Counted from the first letter of the stretch, positions 26,396-34,957 are shown. The stretch: 49,751 bases of DNA from Candidatus Baldrarchaeota archaeon (GCA_030587435.1 JAUQZC010000046.1:1-49751); one strand, 5' to 3'. Translations and numbers: made by a program. The notes: generated by a model not told the origin, from the sequence alone.

Positions 26396-26970
26396 CATAC
26401 ATCACCCTTAGATGATGTTTTTGAAAGATATCTTTTGAGATCTTCTGATGGCTTTCTCTTTTTCTCTTTAATACGTTCTTTTAAATGTTCGGGGGATAAT
26501 CCAAAGTATTCCTTCGATAACTTGGTAAGTGAGATATATATTGTTCCCTTTCTGTTCTCTCTGACTATGTATCCTTCCTTTTCAAGTTTTCTAATACGCG
26601 TATAGGCATGTTTCCCTACCTTTTTAACTATTTCCGCTTGGGGCGTATATTGTTTTAATGCTAGTAAACTTAAAATTTTCAAATCTGTTTTGGTAAATGG
26701 GAAGGGAGAAACATCGATCACGTAAGGTGTGTATTCTGATTTCAACTGCATCACAACAGTGTCATCGATAAACACTATTTCTATAGCGCTTCCTCTTTCA
26801 TTGTATTCTTTCGACAAGTCTTCTACAATTCTCACTGCTTTTCTTGTAGTTGTTTTCGCTTTCCTAGCTAATGTTGTTATTTTTACAGGTTTACCTGCAG
26901 CGTAAAGTAGAGCCTCTATGATAGCTTTCCTATTTAAGCTAGTAAACTGGTTTGACAAAGATTTCACCAT
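26395..26970 (-). CDS. scpB: ScpB, condensin complex winged-helix subunit
   Basis: A 191-residue protein made of two winged-helix domains that dimerises and binds ScpA. Features: KAIIEALLYAAGKPVKITTLARKAK, the repeated helix-turn-helix TKTDLKILSLLALKQYTPQAEIVKKVG (landmarks LLALKQ, TPQAEIVKKVG), and YTRIRKLEKEGYIVRE as second winged helix. The C-terminus is basic. It overlaps scpA by 32 bases and the following tRNA-binding gene by one, so it belongs to one transcript with smc. Confidence 0.9.
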   Translation of the reverse strand: MVKSLSNQFTSLNRKAIIEALLYAAGKPVKITTLARKAKTTTRKAVRIVEDLSKEYNERGSAIEIVFIDDTVVMQLKSEYTPYVIDVSPFPFTKTDLKILSLLALKQYTPQAEIVKKVGKHAYTRIRKLEKEGYIVRENRKGTIYISLTKLSKEYFGLSPEHLKERIKEKKRKPSEDLKRYLSKTSSKGDV

Positions 26971-27607
26971 CTTCTCTTTGATAAATATTTATTTTACCCT
27001 CTACCTCAAGATATAAAAGGCATAAAAGAGTTCTAATAATTTCCAATTTATCGTGCCTGGACACTATTTCTTTAAAAGATATCTCCTCTTTCGTGCCCTT
27101 TCTATAAAGATTGGTGATTTTGTTATATACTTCGATAAGAAGTCTTTCTATATTCACTCTTTGTTCATCAAAACCAACAGTACTCTTAATGTACTCCTCT
27201 AAACCCTTTAGTCGTTCAATATACTTTTTTCTATCTTTAGTTTCCATTTCTAGAAAAGCTGAAATGAAATCCACGAGTACGGGTTTTCTTCCAGGGACCC
27301 TTATTGCAGGAAATATCCCTTCAACTTCTTCCGTACGTTCAACTCTCTTAACAACCACCTTTTCTTCCGATTTTTTTGGAGGTGAAAGAATGTAATTCAC
27401 CTTTTGATGAAGAATACAGCTTAAACTTGAAAAACTCTTTCCAAGTAGTCCAAGAGATAAATCTCCCCTACGATATTTTTCTAAAACTTCTTTTAGAAGG
27501 GGTATAATCTTAATTACCCAAGGATTGTTTTTGTACGATTTAGGGAAGAAAAGCCATCTGTTTTCCTCTTCGCTAATAAATTCTTTTTCTTCATTACTTC
27601 TGTCCAT
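26939..27607 (-). CDS. scpA: ScpA, kleisin subunit of condensin
   Basis: A 222-residue kleisin that bridges the SMC heads. The N-terminal segment with VIKIIPLLKEVLEKY and the C-terminal winged helix (SRHDKLEIIRTLLCLLYLEVEGKINIYQ region, landmarks TLLCLLYLE and INIYQ) correspond to the SMC-binding ends. The central linker is charged. The ATG at 27607 lies inside the end of smc (14-base overlap), and the gene ends within scpB. The product is shorter than many bacterial ScpA proteins, but in the archaeal range. Confidence 0.88.
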   Translation of the reverse strand: MDRSNEEKEFISEEENRWLFFPKSYKNNPWVIKIIPLLKEVLEKYRRGDLSLGLLGKSFSSLSCILHQKVNYILSPPKKSEEKVVVKRVERTEEVEGIFPAIRVPGRKPVLVDFISAFLEMETKDRKKYIERLKGLEEYIKSTVGFDEQRVNIERLLIEVYNKITNLYRKGTKEEISFKEIVSRHDKLEIIRTLLCLLYLEVEGKINIYQREDGEIFVKPVY

Positions 27608-30600
27608 ATCTTTTAGCCTCTTCTAATGTTAATTCTATAACCTTACTAATTCCATTTCTATTTGTTACTCCAATTAGTTTATCAGCTTCAGACATTGTCA
27701 CGTCACGAAGAGTTACAACAATGAACTGAGACCTATTAGACATCTCCCTTATTAACTTTGCAACTTTTTTAGCATTTGAATCATCAAGAGCAGCATCAAT
27801 TTCATCAAGAATATAAAAGAATGAAGGCTTAACATGTTGAATAGCAAAAATTAAACTCAGAGCTGTAAGAGTTTTCTCTCCACCACTCATAACCTCAATG
27901 GATTTAAGTTTCTTACCTGGAGGTCTTGCAAATATTTTTATACCACCCTGAAATGGGTCTTCAGGGTTCTCTAAAACTAGATTCGCTTCACCACCACCAG
28001 ATAAATTACTAAATATGTCTCTAAAATACCTTGAAACTTTATCAAAGGTACTCATAAAAACTCTTTTCTTTTCCACCTCAATCTTATGTAAATGTTCTTC
28101 TAAAGCATCTTTTTCACGCTTTACCTCATCAAATTTTTCCTTAAGATTATCATATCTCTTTTTTACTTCTTTAAACTGCTCTATAGCCCTCATATTAACT
28201 GGTTCAAGCTGCCTCCTTTTATCCCTTAATTCTTCAACCTCTTTTTCTAGGATGTAAGGGTCCACAATTTCTACGGGTTCAGGTAAGTCTTTCTTTTTAT
28301 CTTCAAGTTCTCTTTCAAGTATACGTTTTTCTTCTCTGATTTTTTCTAATTCGATTATTAACTGTGTAATTTTACCTCTCAACTTTTCTATATTTTCCTT
28401 TAAGCGTTCATAGCTTTGTCTTTTTTCCTTCAAAGTCTCTCTTAGGTTTTCTACTTCGATTTTTAAATCCTTTATTTCATCAAGAACAGTTTTTTCAAGA
28501 GCAGACAAACGACCGACTTCGTCTTTAAGTGTTGTTATCTCTTTATTTAATTCATTGATTTTACGCTCTAAATTCTTTGTTCCCTCTTCTAACTGATGCA
28601 TTTCTTCTTCTAATTCTCTCTTTCTTTCCATTAATTGACTTAAACTAGCCTTTTTACTGGCTAAAGCGTAATTTACATCTTCCAGCTTTTTCCTTACGGA
28701 TTCCACTTTCTTTTCTTTTTCCCTGATTTTTTCTTGGAATTCCCTTGCTTTTATTCCTTCTAGAAACATAGTAAGATCTGCTTCTATTTTACGCAATTTA
28801 TTTATTTCTTCTTCAGTTTCTTTAATTTGCAACCTTACTTCTGATATATTTTTTTGCTTCTGGCATAATAAGTCTGTTTTTTCTTTAATTTTACGTTTTT
28901 GTTCTTCTATTTTCTTTGTTATGTCCTCTATTTTCATATGTAGCCTTTCTAATTCCTGGTGTTTTTCATTTAGTGCGTCGAATACTTTGCTTCTTTCCTT
29001 TCTGAGAATCTCCAGTTCTTCGAAGAGTTGACTTCTTAGCGTCTCTTTTTCCCTTCTTCTAGCTTCTAATTCAGCAAGTTCCTCTTCAAGTTTCTTTGCT
29101 TTCGCTTCTAGGCTAAAAACTGATGCCCTTTCTTTCTTAGAAAATCCACCTCGAATTACTCCCGAGGGTTCTATTACATCTCCTTCAAGCGTAACTATTT
29201 TTACCCTACGTCTTCTCGCTACCTCTCTTGCCACATCAAAATCTTCAACTATGATGGTTCGACCTAAAAGAAATTCAAATGCAGGTTTACAGTGAGGAGG
29301 AAACTGAACAAGATCAACAGCCACATCTATGATTCCCTTTTCATCAAATTCCTCAATAAATATTCTCTGAGGCTTAAGGAAATTTAAGGGCAGAAAAGAG
29401 GCCCTTCCAAGCTTCCTTTCCTTTAAAAACCTTATACATTCAGCAGCTACTCGGTCGTCTTCAACGACTATGTAGTTTATTTGGTTTCCTAGAGCTGCAC
29501 TAATTGCTGAAAGGAACTTTTCATCAACTTTTAAAAGTTCACCAACTGTGCCGATTATACCGGGAATTACACCACTATCTCTTAATTCAAGTAATTTTCT
29601 TGTCGCGATATACTGTGCAGACTCTCTTAGAACCTCAAGTTGTCCCTCTACACGCTTTAATCTGCTTTTTAGCTCGTTATATTCTAAAAAAAGATTTTTT
29701 ACTTCCTCATCAATTTTTTCTATCAACTTCCTTTTTTCTTCAATCTTTCTCTGAATTTCTGTATTATCTTTTTTCATCTTTTTTAATTCGAGCCCTAAAC
29801 GATTTTCATTTACTCTTGTAACTTCTAAGTCTGCCTTGAATTCTTTTCGCATTTCCTTGAGAGGGTTCAATTCCCTTTCTAAACTACTTATTTCTTCCAT
29901 CAAAAACCTTTCTTCAGTCTTAAGGGATGAGAGTGCCGATTGAAGCTTCGAAAGTTCCTCTTTAATGCTCTTTAGTTTAAATATGGCATCTAAACCAGCC
30001 TTAGAAGCTTCTTCCCTGAGATTTCTTAGCTCATCTAACTCTCTCTCCAATAACTCTTCAGTTTTACGTTTTTCCTCCTCAAGACCTCTTATCTCATTAT
30101 TTAGTGTAATTATCTTCTCTGAATAATCTCTGAGTCTTTTAGATAATGCTTCTCTTTTATTGAGTACTTCGCTTAATCTTGTCTTAAACATCTTAAGAGA
30201 TGCTTTTCTTCCCCTTAGTTCAGCCCTTAAATTAGACAGTTTTTCCTTAACATCACCAAGTCTCTCAGAAATATATTTCTCAACAGTCCCACGCTTAGTC
30301 TCAAATTCTTCCTCTAAATTTTTGATTTCAGTCAGCAGTTCTTCCTCTTTCTCCTTTAATTTTTTCATTTTCTCTTCGATGTCACTTTTAACGTAAACTA
30401 AATTTTCCAACTCTTCCGACTTCAAAACATACTTAGTATAAACAAGAAGAGCTTCCTTACGCTTTATCTCCTCACCCAAAGCAATATAATGGAGGGCTGT
30501 CTCCCTTTCCATTTTTGTTCGCTCAAATTCTCTCTGAACCTCAGCAATGATCAGTCTTATCCTTTCAAATTTCTCTGTAACTTCTTTAAGTTCCTGTTCA

Positions 30601-31136
30601 GCTTTCAACCTCTCCTCTTCAAAAACAGAAATCTCCGAAATATCTTCTAAAAGTTGTCTTATCTCCAGCGGACTCATAGTAGCAAACCTAGTTACCTCAC
30701 CCTGAAAAATAAAATTATATCCACCAGGGGAAAACCTTAAACTATCTAAAAGCCCTAAAAGCTCCGTACGCGTAGCTCTTCTACCATTAATCCTATAAAC
30801 AGTACCACCCTTTCTCCTTACAACTCTTGTAATGGAAATTTCCCTATCCTTTAAGGGAAGCTGACCGTCAGAATTATCCAAAATTAAAGTAACCCTAGCC
30901 ATATCAGCAGGTTTCTCCTTCTTAGTACCAGCAAAAACCAGATCACTAAGACTTTTAGCTCTCATTCTCTTAGCAGAAATATCTCCAAAAACAAAAGACA
31001 AAGCATCAATCACATTACTCTTACCAGCTCCATTAGGACCTACAATAACATTAAATCTAGGGCTAAAACTAATATTTATATTTCTATTCCCAAAACTTTT
31101 GAACCCATACAATTCGATACGTTTAATATAAACCAA
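27594..31136 (-). CDS. smc: Chromosome segregation protein SMC
   Basis: The 1180-residue ATPase of condensin, full length. Walker A is GPNGAGKSN (residues 33-41), the coiled-coil arms run about 165-500 and 665-1020, and the hinge (about 505-650) includes SGVIPGIIGTVGELLKVDE and VVEDDRVAAECIRFLK. The ABC signature VMSGGEK is at 1082-1088 and Walker B FFYILDEID at 1106-1114, followed by the D-loop AALDDSNA. It organises and segregates the chromosome with ScpA and ScpB, whose genes overlap downstream. The start is TTG 31136 with a GGGG site just before it. Confidence 0.96.
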   Translation of the reverse strand: MVYIKRIELYGFKSFGNRNINISFSPRFNVIVGPNGAGKSNVIDALSFVFGDISAKRMRAKSLSDLVFAGTKKEKPADMARVTLILDNSDGQLPLKDREISITRVVRRKGGTVYRINGRRATRTELLGLLDSLRFSPGGYNFIFQGEVTRFATMSPLEIRQLLEDISEISVFEEERLKAEQELKEVTEKFERIRLIIAEVQREFERTKMERETALHYIALGEEIKRKEALLVYTKYVLKSEELENLVYVKSDIEEKMKKLKEKEEELLTEIKNLEEEFETKRGTVEKYISERLGDVKEKLSNLRAELRGRKASLKMFKTRLSEVLNKREALSKRLRDYSEKIITLNNEIRGLEEEKRKTEELLERELDELRNLREEASKAGLDAIFKLKSIKEELSKLQSALSSLKTEERFLMEEISSLERELNPLKEMRKEFKADLEVTRVNENRLGLELKKMKKDNTEIQRKIEEKRKLIEKIDEEVKNLFLEYNELKSRLKRVEGQLEVLRESAQYIATRKLLELRDSGVIPGIIGTVGELLKVDEKFLSAISAALGNQINYIVVEDDRVAAECIRFLKERKLGRASFLPLNFLKPQRIFIEEFDEKGIIDVAVDLVQFPPHCKPAFEFLLGRTIIVEDFDVAREVARRRRVKIVTLEGDVIEPSGVIRGGFSKKERASVFSLEAKAKKLEEELAELEARRREKETLRSQLFEELEILRKERSKVFDALNEKHQELERLHMKIEDITKKIEEQKRKIKEKTDLLCQKQKNISEVRLQIKETEEEINKLRKIEADLTMFLEGIKAREFQEKIREKEKKVESVRKKLEDVNYALASKKASLSQLMERKRELEEEMHQLEEGTKNLERKINELNKEITTLKDEVGRLSALEKTVLDEIKDLKIEVENLRETLKEKRQSYERLKENIEKLRGKITQLIIELEKIREEKRILERELEDKKKDLPEPVEIVDPYILEKEVEELRDKRRQLEPVNMRAIEQFKEVKKRYDNLKEKFDEVKREKDALEEHLHKIEVEKKRVFMSTFDKVSRYFRDIFSNLSGGGEANLVLENPEDPFQGGIKIFARPPGKKLKSIEVMSGGEKTLTALSLIFAIQHVKPSFFYILDEIDAALDDSNAKKVAKLIREMSNRSQFIVVTLRDVTMSEADKLIGVTNRNGISKVIELTLEEAKRYGQK

Positions 31137-31432
31137 CGGTAACCCCCGACTTATTACACATCAAAACCATCAAAAAATAAAAATCATTTGGTAACCCCAA
31201 TATAATACCACAAACTATTCATGTGTATTTTCGCCATCTTAAACTATAAACAAGCCAGTTCTCTGAAATTTTTAAATCGCAAACTCGGCACTAAACCCTT
31301 AACAAAATTACACACCCTAAAACGCATTACAAAATTTACTCCATTCTACAAAAATATAAAACCTAAAACCGTTAGCTGGTAGTTATAACCTTGTACCTAA
31401 TCTTAAGTCAAAAACATAAACAAAATGGGAGA
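31137..31432. other. Gene-free region between smc start and tRNA-Gln
   Basis: About 296 A+T-rich bases holding the smc promoter. No reading frame or RNA was recognised. It is C-rich on the + strand in the half nearest smc, but no repeat was found. Confidence 0.35.
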
Positions 31433-31435
31433 TGG

Positions 31436-31543
31436 TAGCCCGGCCCGGATTCGAACCGGGGTCCCCGGCTTTCCCCTTTGCTTAGGACTACCGACAAAAG
31501 TAAAACCAGAGGCCGGGAGGCTTGACCGCTACCCCACCGGGCT
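31436..31543 (-). tRNA. tRNA-Gln (anticodon CUG) with intron
   Basis: On the minus strand the acceptor AGCCCGG pairs with CCGGGCT, followed by A73 and an encoded CCA (31433-31435). The D stem is GGGT/GCCT (two G-U pairs), the anticodon stem CCGGC/GCCGG, the loop C-U-CUG-G-A once spliced, and the T arm CCCGG-TTCGAAT-CCGGG. The mature length is 73 with A73. The intron of 35 bases lies between positions 37 and 38. The anticodon CUG reads CAG glutamine codons; in most archaea such a tRNA is charged by GluRS and amidated by GatDE. An upstream promoter was not evident. Confidence 0.93.
31471..31505 (-). other. 35-base archaeal tRNA intron
   Basis: Removing these bases restores a seven-base anticodon loop. 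The splice sites fit a bulge-helix-bulge: 5' bulge GG^U, central four-pair helix CUCU/GGGG (with two G-U pairs), and 3' bulge AA^A, each cut between second and third base. This is the target of the archaeal splicing endonuclease. It sits at the canonical position 37/38. Confidence 0.85.
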
Positions 31544-31700
31544 ACAATAGTCCAGTATATTTGGTATTTCTTTTGAATCTCTATATACGTATTAAGATTT
31601 ATAAATTTATCTTATTTTAGGCGTTTAATATAGCTTAAATTTTTAGATTCATAAGTTGTAAGAGGTTATGATATCCTTTTCTGACACTCCTAATTCTCTG

Positions 31701-31740
31701 TTCCACTCTATAAATCCCTTTTCCACTCATAATATCCCTT
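31701..31740 (+). repeat. Two tandem 20-base imperfect repeats
   Basis: TTCCACTCTATAAATCCCTT (31701-31720) is followed at once by a copy that differs at four central positions (TATAAA versus ATAATA). A weaker third relative may precede them. They lie about 125 bases upstream of the acylphosphatase remnant. They could be paired protein-binding sites or a small duplication; no family is recognised. Confidence 0.5.
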
Positions 31741-31841
31741 TTAATTTGCTGAATTTTTCTAATATCTTGGATTTTAGCCGGCTTAGGTTCATATTCTCAA
31801 ATCCAATGAGAATTGATGGGCAGATTAACTGATGACAAACG

Positions 31842-31857
31842 CCTCAGTCCGCTGAGG
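31842..31857 (+). promoter_or_regulatory. Perfect hairpin just before the acylphosphatase start
   Basis: CCTCAG-TCCG-CTGAGG forms a six-pair stem with a four-base loop. Its 3' arm runs into the GAGGAGAGG ribosome site of the acylphosphatase ATG at 31866, so it could mask part of that site. It may also be chance. Confidence 0.35.
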
Positions 31858-31865
31858 AGAGGAAT

Positions 31866-32060
31866 ATGAAAAGAGTAAGAGTTAGGATTCTTGGAAGAGT
31901 TCAAGGGGTCTTCTTTCGTTACAATACTAGAAAAATAGCTGAAAGGCCTGGGATTAAAGGATGGGTTAGAAATTGTAAGGATGGAAGTGTTGAAGCTGTT
32001 TTCCTGAAATCTTATTACCCCAATCCTTACGAATTTGTAGAGAACAAAATTTTCCCATAA
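31866..32060 (+). pseudogene. Acylphosphatase, C-terminally truncated
   Basis: Acylphosphatases hydrolyse carboxyl-phosphate bonds and are normally about 90 residues. Here the first 46 residues are typical: [14 protein letters not shown] with the phosphate-binding loop and catalytic arginine, and [15 protein letters not shown] with the catalytic asparagine. After VEAVF (about 32003) the frame runs into 18 unrelated residues ([11 protein letters not shown] and so on) and stops at 32060. The missing part holds the last helix and strand, so folding is doubtful. A ribosome site (GGAGAGG) is intact. Just downstream lies a fragment of another gene on the opposite strand, which suggests a rearrangement at about 32004-32046. 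Confidence 0.8.
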
Positions 32061-32220
32061 AACATATAATCTTGGCTCCTTTCTATTTACGATCCCCTGC
32101 AAGCTTAAGGCAAGCAGCCTTGTTTTGTAATTTCTGTCTCTCAAATCAATTACATCTAAATGGTAAATTGTTCCATACGTCTATGTTTCAAAATTATTAG
32201 AAAAGCGAGAAGAAGTAATA
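32046..32220 (-). pseudogene. 5' fragment of a GxGYxYP-family protein gene
   Basis: On the minus strand the peptide IYHLDVIDLRDRNYK and then RLLALSLQGIVNRKEPRLYV (about 32150 down to 32055) resembles the N-terminal domain of secreted GxGYxYP-family putative glycoside hydrolases, where L-Q-G-x-V-N-R ... P-R-L-Y is conserved. Homology stops near 32046, where the acylphosphatase remnant begins on the other strand. Upstream, another frame gives LLLLAFLIILK (about 32185-32225), which may be the old signal peptide separated by a frameshift and a stop. The rest of the gene, normally several hundred codons, is absent. Confidence 0.6.
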
Positions 32221-32256
32221 TTCCTAAAATCTGACTACAATCAAAGCTTATCGGCT

Positions 32257-32831
32257 TTATTCCCCTTTTTTATTCTGAGCAAGTTCTCTAATCGTATCAT
32301 AAGTTTCAAATTCTGGAGCTAAAGAATCAAAACAGTTAAATTTACCATAGGAAATTTTTAAACTTTCTTCTTCCCATGTTTCCATCATAGTTCTTTTCTT
32401 ACATAGGCAAATGGTAGGTCAAAATATATAATCTTCAGGTTTATGAAGACCTCATAATAGAAACTTATCGACAACAATTACTTTCCTGTCTTTTTCAAAA
32501 TTCCATGCATTTCTACGGTAATTTCATTAATGTTCTCGTCTTTGTTAATTACAAGTTCGTGAAAGGCAAGTATTGAAACTATGGAATCGGTTACAGAGTT
32601 TTTAATGGTATGTATGAAAAATTACAACAAATTAGGGCGATTTTCAAGTTGGAGGCATTGGATCTTAACATTTTCTTTGCAGATGCAAGTCTCCTGTAGC
32701 TTCCATCAAGACCTATAATGAATCCTTTTTTTCATAACCTCTAATAGCTGCTTAATGCTTCTACCACTACCTGTACCAAGATCAACGACAATGCGGTTCA
32801 CAATGGTTGCTAATGTCCTTTTAATTTGCAT
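32257..32831 (-). pseudogene. Class I SAM-dependent methyltransferase, frameshifted
   Basis: A GAGGAGG ribosome site precedes ATG 32831, from which RIVVDLGTGSGRSIKQLLEV gives the SAM-binding motif I. A run of seven A bases near 32725 ends this frame; the next frame has GFIIGLDGSYRRLASAKKML (motif II region), a third SIVSILAFHELVINKDENI and HGILKKTGK, and a fourth VIVVDKF. The end ETWEEESLKISYGKF and FETYDTIRELAQNKKGE is open to TAA at 32257-32259. The order matches one methyltransferase of about 190 residues with at least four breaks. Substrate unknown. Confidence 0.75.
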
Positions 32832-32961
32832 ACTGCCTCCTCTCGGTGATTTGTGTACACTTTATGTCTATAATTTTTCGGTGTTGTTGGTGTACCGTTT
32901 CATTTAAATTAATGATCCTTTTAGCTTCTAAAGAGTTAACAGATTAACTGGGTGAATTGTT

Positions 32962-33789
32962 ATGCCAGTTATTGTAACATCTAAGCAAGATACGGCCAGT
33001 CTTAATATTAAGGATAGACTTTTAGAACTTTATAACTTTGTGGAGACAGGAGATTCCTTTGAAGGATTTCCTATCTATAAATTTGACGATATTCTTCTCA
33101 TAACTACTGTTAGGGATTTAATATACGCGGATCATTTAGAAGAGAGATTTAAGACCGATTTGTTTGTCTTTGCTAGTCGTCACAAATCTGTCTCGGGTAC
33201 ACCTGCTCTTCTGGTGCATTCACCCGGCAATTGGGTTGACGAGGCTTTATTTGGAGGAAAGCCGAAAGAACTTTCAGTAGCTCCTCCTAGTGCCATTAAG
33301 GAGGCTTTGGTTGAATTGGCAAAACAAAAGAAGAAACTTGGGTTGGAAGCTTATGACGTTACATTAGAGGTTACTCATCACGGGCCGACCTCAATGGATA
33401 TTCCCGTTGTTTTTGTTGAGCTTGGTAGTAGCGAAGAGCAATGGAAAGATCCGGTTGCTGCTGAAGCTGTTGCTCACGCATGTATTAAAGCTGCAAGATC
33501 TTTAAACAAAAGTTATAAAGTTGGAGTTGGTTTTGGGGGTAGTCACTATGCACCTCAGTTCACAAAAGTTGTTTTGTTTTCAGATTTTGCGGTTGGACAT
33601 ATAGTGCCGAACTATGTTTTTGATAAAATCGATAGGGAGATGATTGTTAAGGCGGTTGAAAGAACACATGGCGAAGTGGAATATGCTCTTCTAGATTGGA
33701 AAGGGCTGAAAAGAGAGCATAAAGATTTTCTTATCCCTATACTTGAGGAGTTAGGTTTAAAAATAGAGAGAACTCAAAAAATAAGGTGA
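32962..33789 (+). CDS. dtdA: D-aminoacyl-tRNA deacylase, archaeal/plant GEK1 type (DTD2)
   Basis: This enzyme hydrolyses D-amino acids wrongly attached to tRNA. The 275-residue protein is full length and shows the family motifs VFASRHKSVSGTPALLVHSPGNW (landmarks SRH, HSPGNW), LEVTHHGPTSMDIPVVFVELGS (THHGPT), and GVGFGGSHYAPQFT (GGSHYAP), which hold the metal and tRNA-end-binding residues. ATG 32962 has GGGTGA before it. It lies just after the pseudogene cluster and converges with the aminotransferase gene. Confidence 0.95.
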   Translation: MPVIVTSKQDTASLNIKDRLLELYNFVETGDSFEGFPIYKFDDILLITTVRDLIYADHLEERFKTDLFVFASRHKSVSGTPALLVHSPGNWVDEALFGGKPKELSVAPPSAIKEALVELAKQKKKLGLEAYDVTLEVTHHGPTSMDIPVVFVELGSSEEQWKDPVAAEAVAHACIKAARSLNKSYKVGVGFGGSHYAPQFTKVVLFSDFAVGHIVPNYVFDKIDREMIVKAVERTHGEVEYALLDWKGLKREHKDFLIPILEELGLKIERTQKIR

Positions 33790-33808
33790 AACGTGTAATA
33801 AAGCGCAA

Positions 33809-34957
33809 CTATCGTATTTCGTTTTTTACCAAGTTTACCAGGTTTTCTATTTCTTGTTTAACGTTGTAGAAGTGTGGTGATACTCTTATTGCATTTAATC
33901 TAAGTGACACTATAAATCTGTTTTCTAGGAGCTTGTTATATACTTCTTCAACGTTTCTACATGTAAAAGACACAATTGCTGACTGCGGCTTATCTTCGTT
34001 TAAAGGAGTTACAATTTTTAATTGTTTTATTTCCAAAAACTGTTCCACTAAATATTCTGCCAATTCTAAATCTCTTCTCTCAATACTTCTTGGCCCTATT
34101 CTATGAATGTATTTCAAGGATTCCATGAGACCTTGTATTCCCAGAAAGCTCGGTGATCCTGCTTCAAACCTTCTAGCTGTATCATTCAGTTGAAACCATC
34201 TATAACTAAAATTCTCTGGGTCTTTAACACTTCTCCAACCGACATATGTCGCATCTATTTCATCCACAAGATCTCTACGAATATATAGAAAACCTGTTCC
34301 AATCGGGGAAATTAGCCACTTAGCACATGCACAAGCGAGAAAATCCACATTCATTTTCTTTACATCGATATCTAACATTCCTACGCTCTGTGTACCATCT
34401 ACAACAAGATAAGCGCTGTGTGCATGTGCTAATTCAGCTAAAGCTTTGAGATCATGCTTAAAACCGTTTTGAAACTCGACCCAAGAAACAGCAACAACTC
34501 TAGTACTGTCATCGATATGTTTTTCATATTCTTCTAAAGGTATTTTTCCACGTACATTTTTAGCTATTCTTATTTCAAGATTATGTTTCTTAGCTTGGTT
34601 TTGCCATGGAAAAATATTTGATGGAAACTCTAAGTCATTTAACACGATGTTTTCTTTGTTTTTCCATTTTATACCGTTTGCCACAATGTTTAATCCTTCA
34701 CTAGTGTTCGGTACGACTGCTATTTCTTCTTCTGTGGCTCCTATTAGTTTTGCTATTAAACTTCGCGCCTGTTCAAGTTTATTTTCCCATTCTTTCCAGT
34801 AAATGTTACCGTATAACCTTTCCTCATCTAGATATCTTTTTATAGCACTTATTGTCTGTTTGGGCAGCAGTCCCACTGATGCAGTATTCAAATAGTTATA
34901 ATTTTCAATTGCTGGAAAGTCTTTCCTCACATCAAGGATGTTGGAAAACATCTTCAT
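33809..34957 (-). CDS. Class V aminotransferase (cysteine desulfurase/isopenicillin-N epimerase-like)
   Basis: A 382-residue PLP enzyme. The N-terminus YNYLNTASVGLLPKQTI, the PLP segments VVDGTQSVGMLDID and the lysine motif ACAKWLISPIGTGFLYI (Schiff-base lysine in CAKW) are clear. The pattern is nearer to the epimerase-like subgroup than to NifS/SufS; no cysteine of the desulfurase loop type was seen. It could be an aminotransferase, lyase or desulfurase. It diverges from the gene for a ubiquitin-like carrier at 35108, which invites, but does not prove, a role in sulfur transfer. ATG 34957 follows GAGGG. Confidence 0.8.
   Translation of the reverse strand: MKMFSNILDVRKDFPAIENYNYLNTASVGLLPKQTISAIKRYLDEERLYGNIYWKEWENKLEQARSLIAKLIGATEEEIAVVPNTSEGLNIVANGIKWKNKENIVLNDLEFPSNIFPWQNQAKKHNLEIRIAKNVRGKIPLEEYEKHIDDSTRVVAVSWVEFQNGFKHDLKALAELAHAHSAYLVVDGTQSVGMLDIDVKKMNVDFLACACAKWLISPIGTGFLYIRRDLVDEIDATYVGWRSVKDPENFSYRWFQLNDTARRFEAGSPSFLGIQGLMESLKYIHRIGPRSIERRDLELAEYLVEQFLEIKQLKIVTPLNEDKPQSAIVSFTCRNVEEVYNKLLENRFIVSLRLNAIRVSPHFYNVKQEIENLVNLVKNEIR

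Noticed and set aside
28000..30400. Several + strand frames inside smc
   Set aside because: They are leucine/serine-rich antisense readings of the lysine/glutamate-rich coiled coils.
31820..31860. C/D box RNA from TGATGA (31829-31836) and CTGA
   Set aside because: The two boxes are only about 16 bases apart and no second pair follows; the CTGA is part of the perfect hairpin stem.
31797..32144. 115-codon minus-strand frame as an intact gene
   Set aside because: Only its first 33 or so codons resemble a GxGYxYP protein; the rest is the antisense of the acylphosphatase remnant and tRNA-side DNA. It is treated as a gene fragment.
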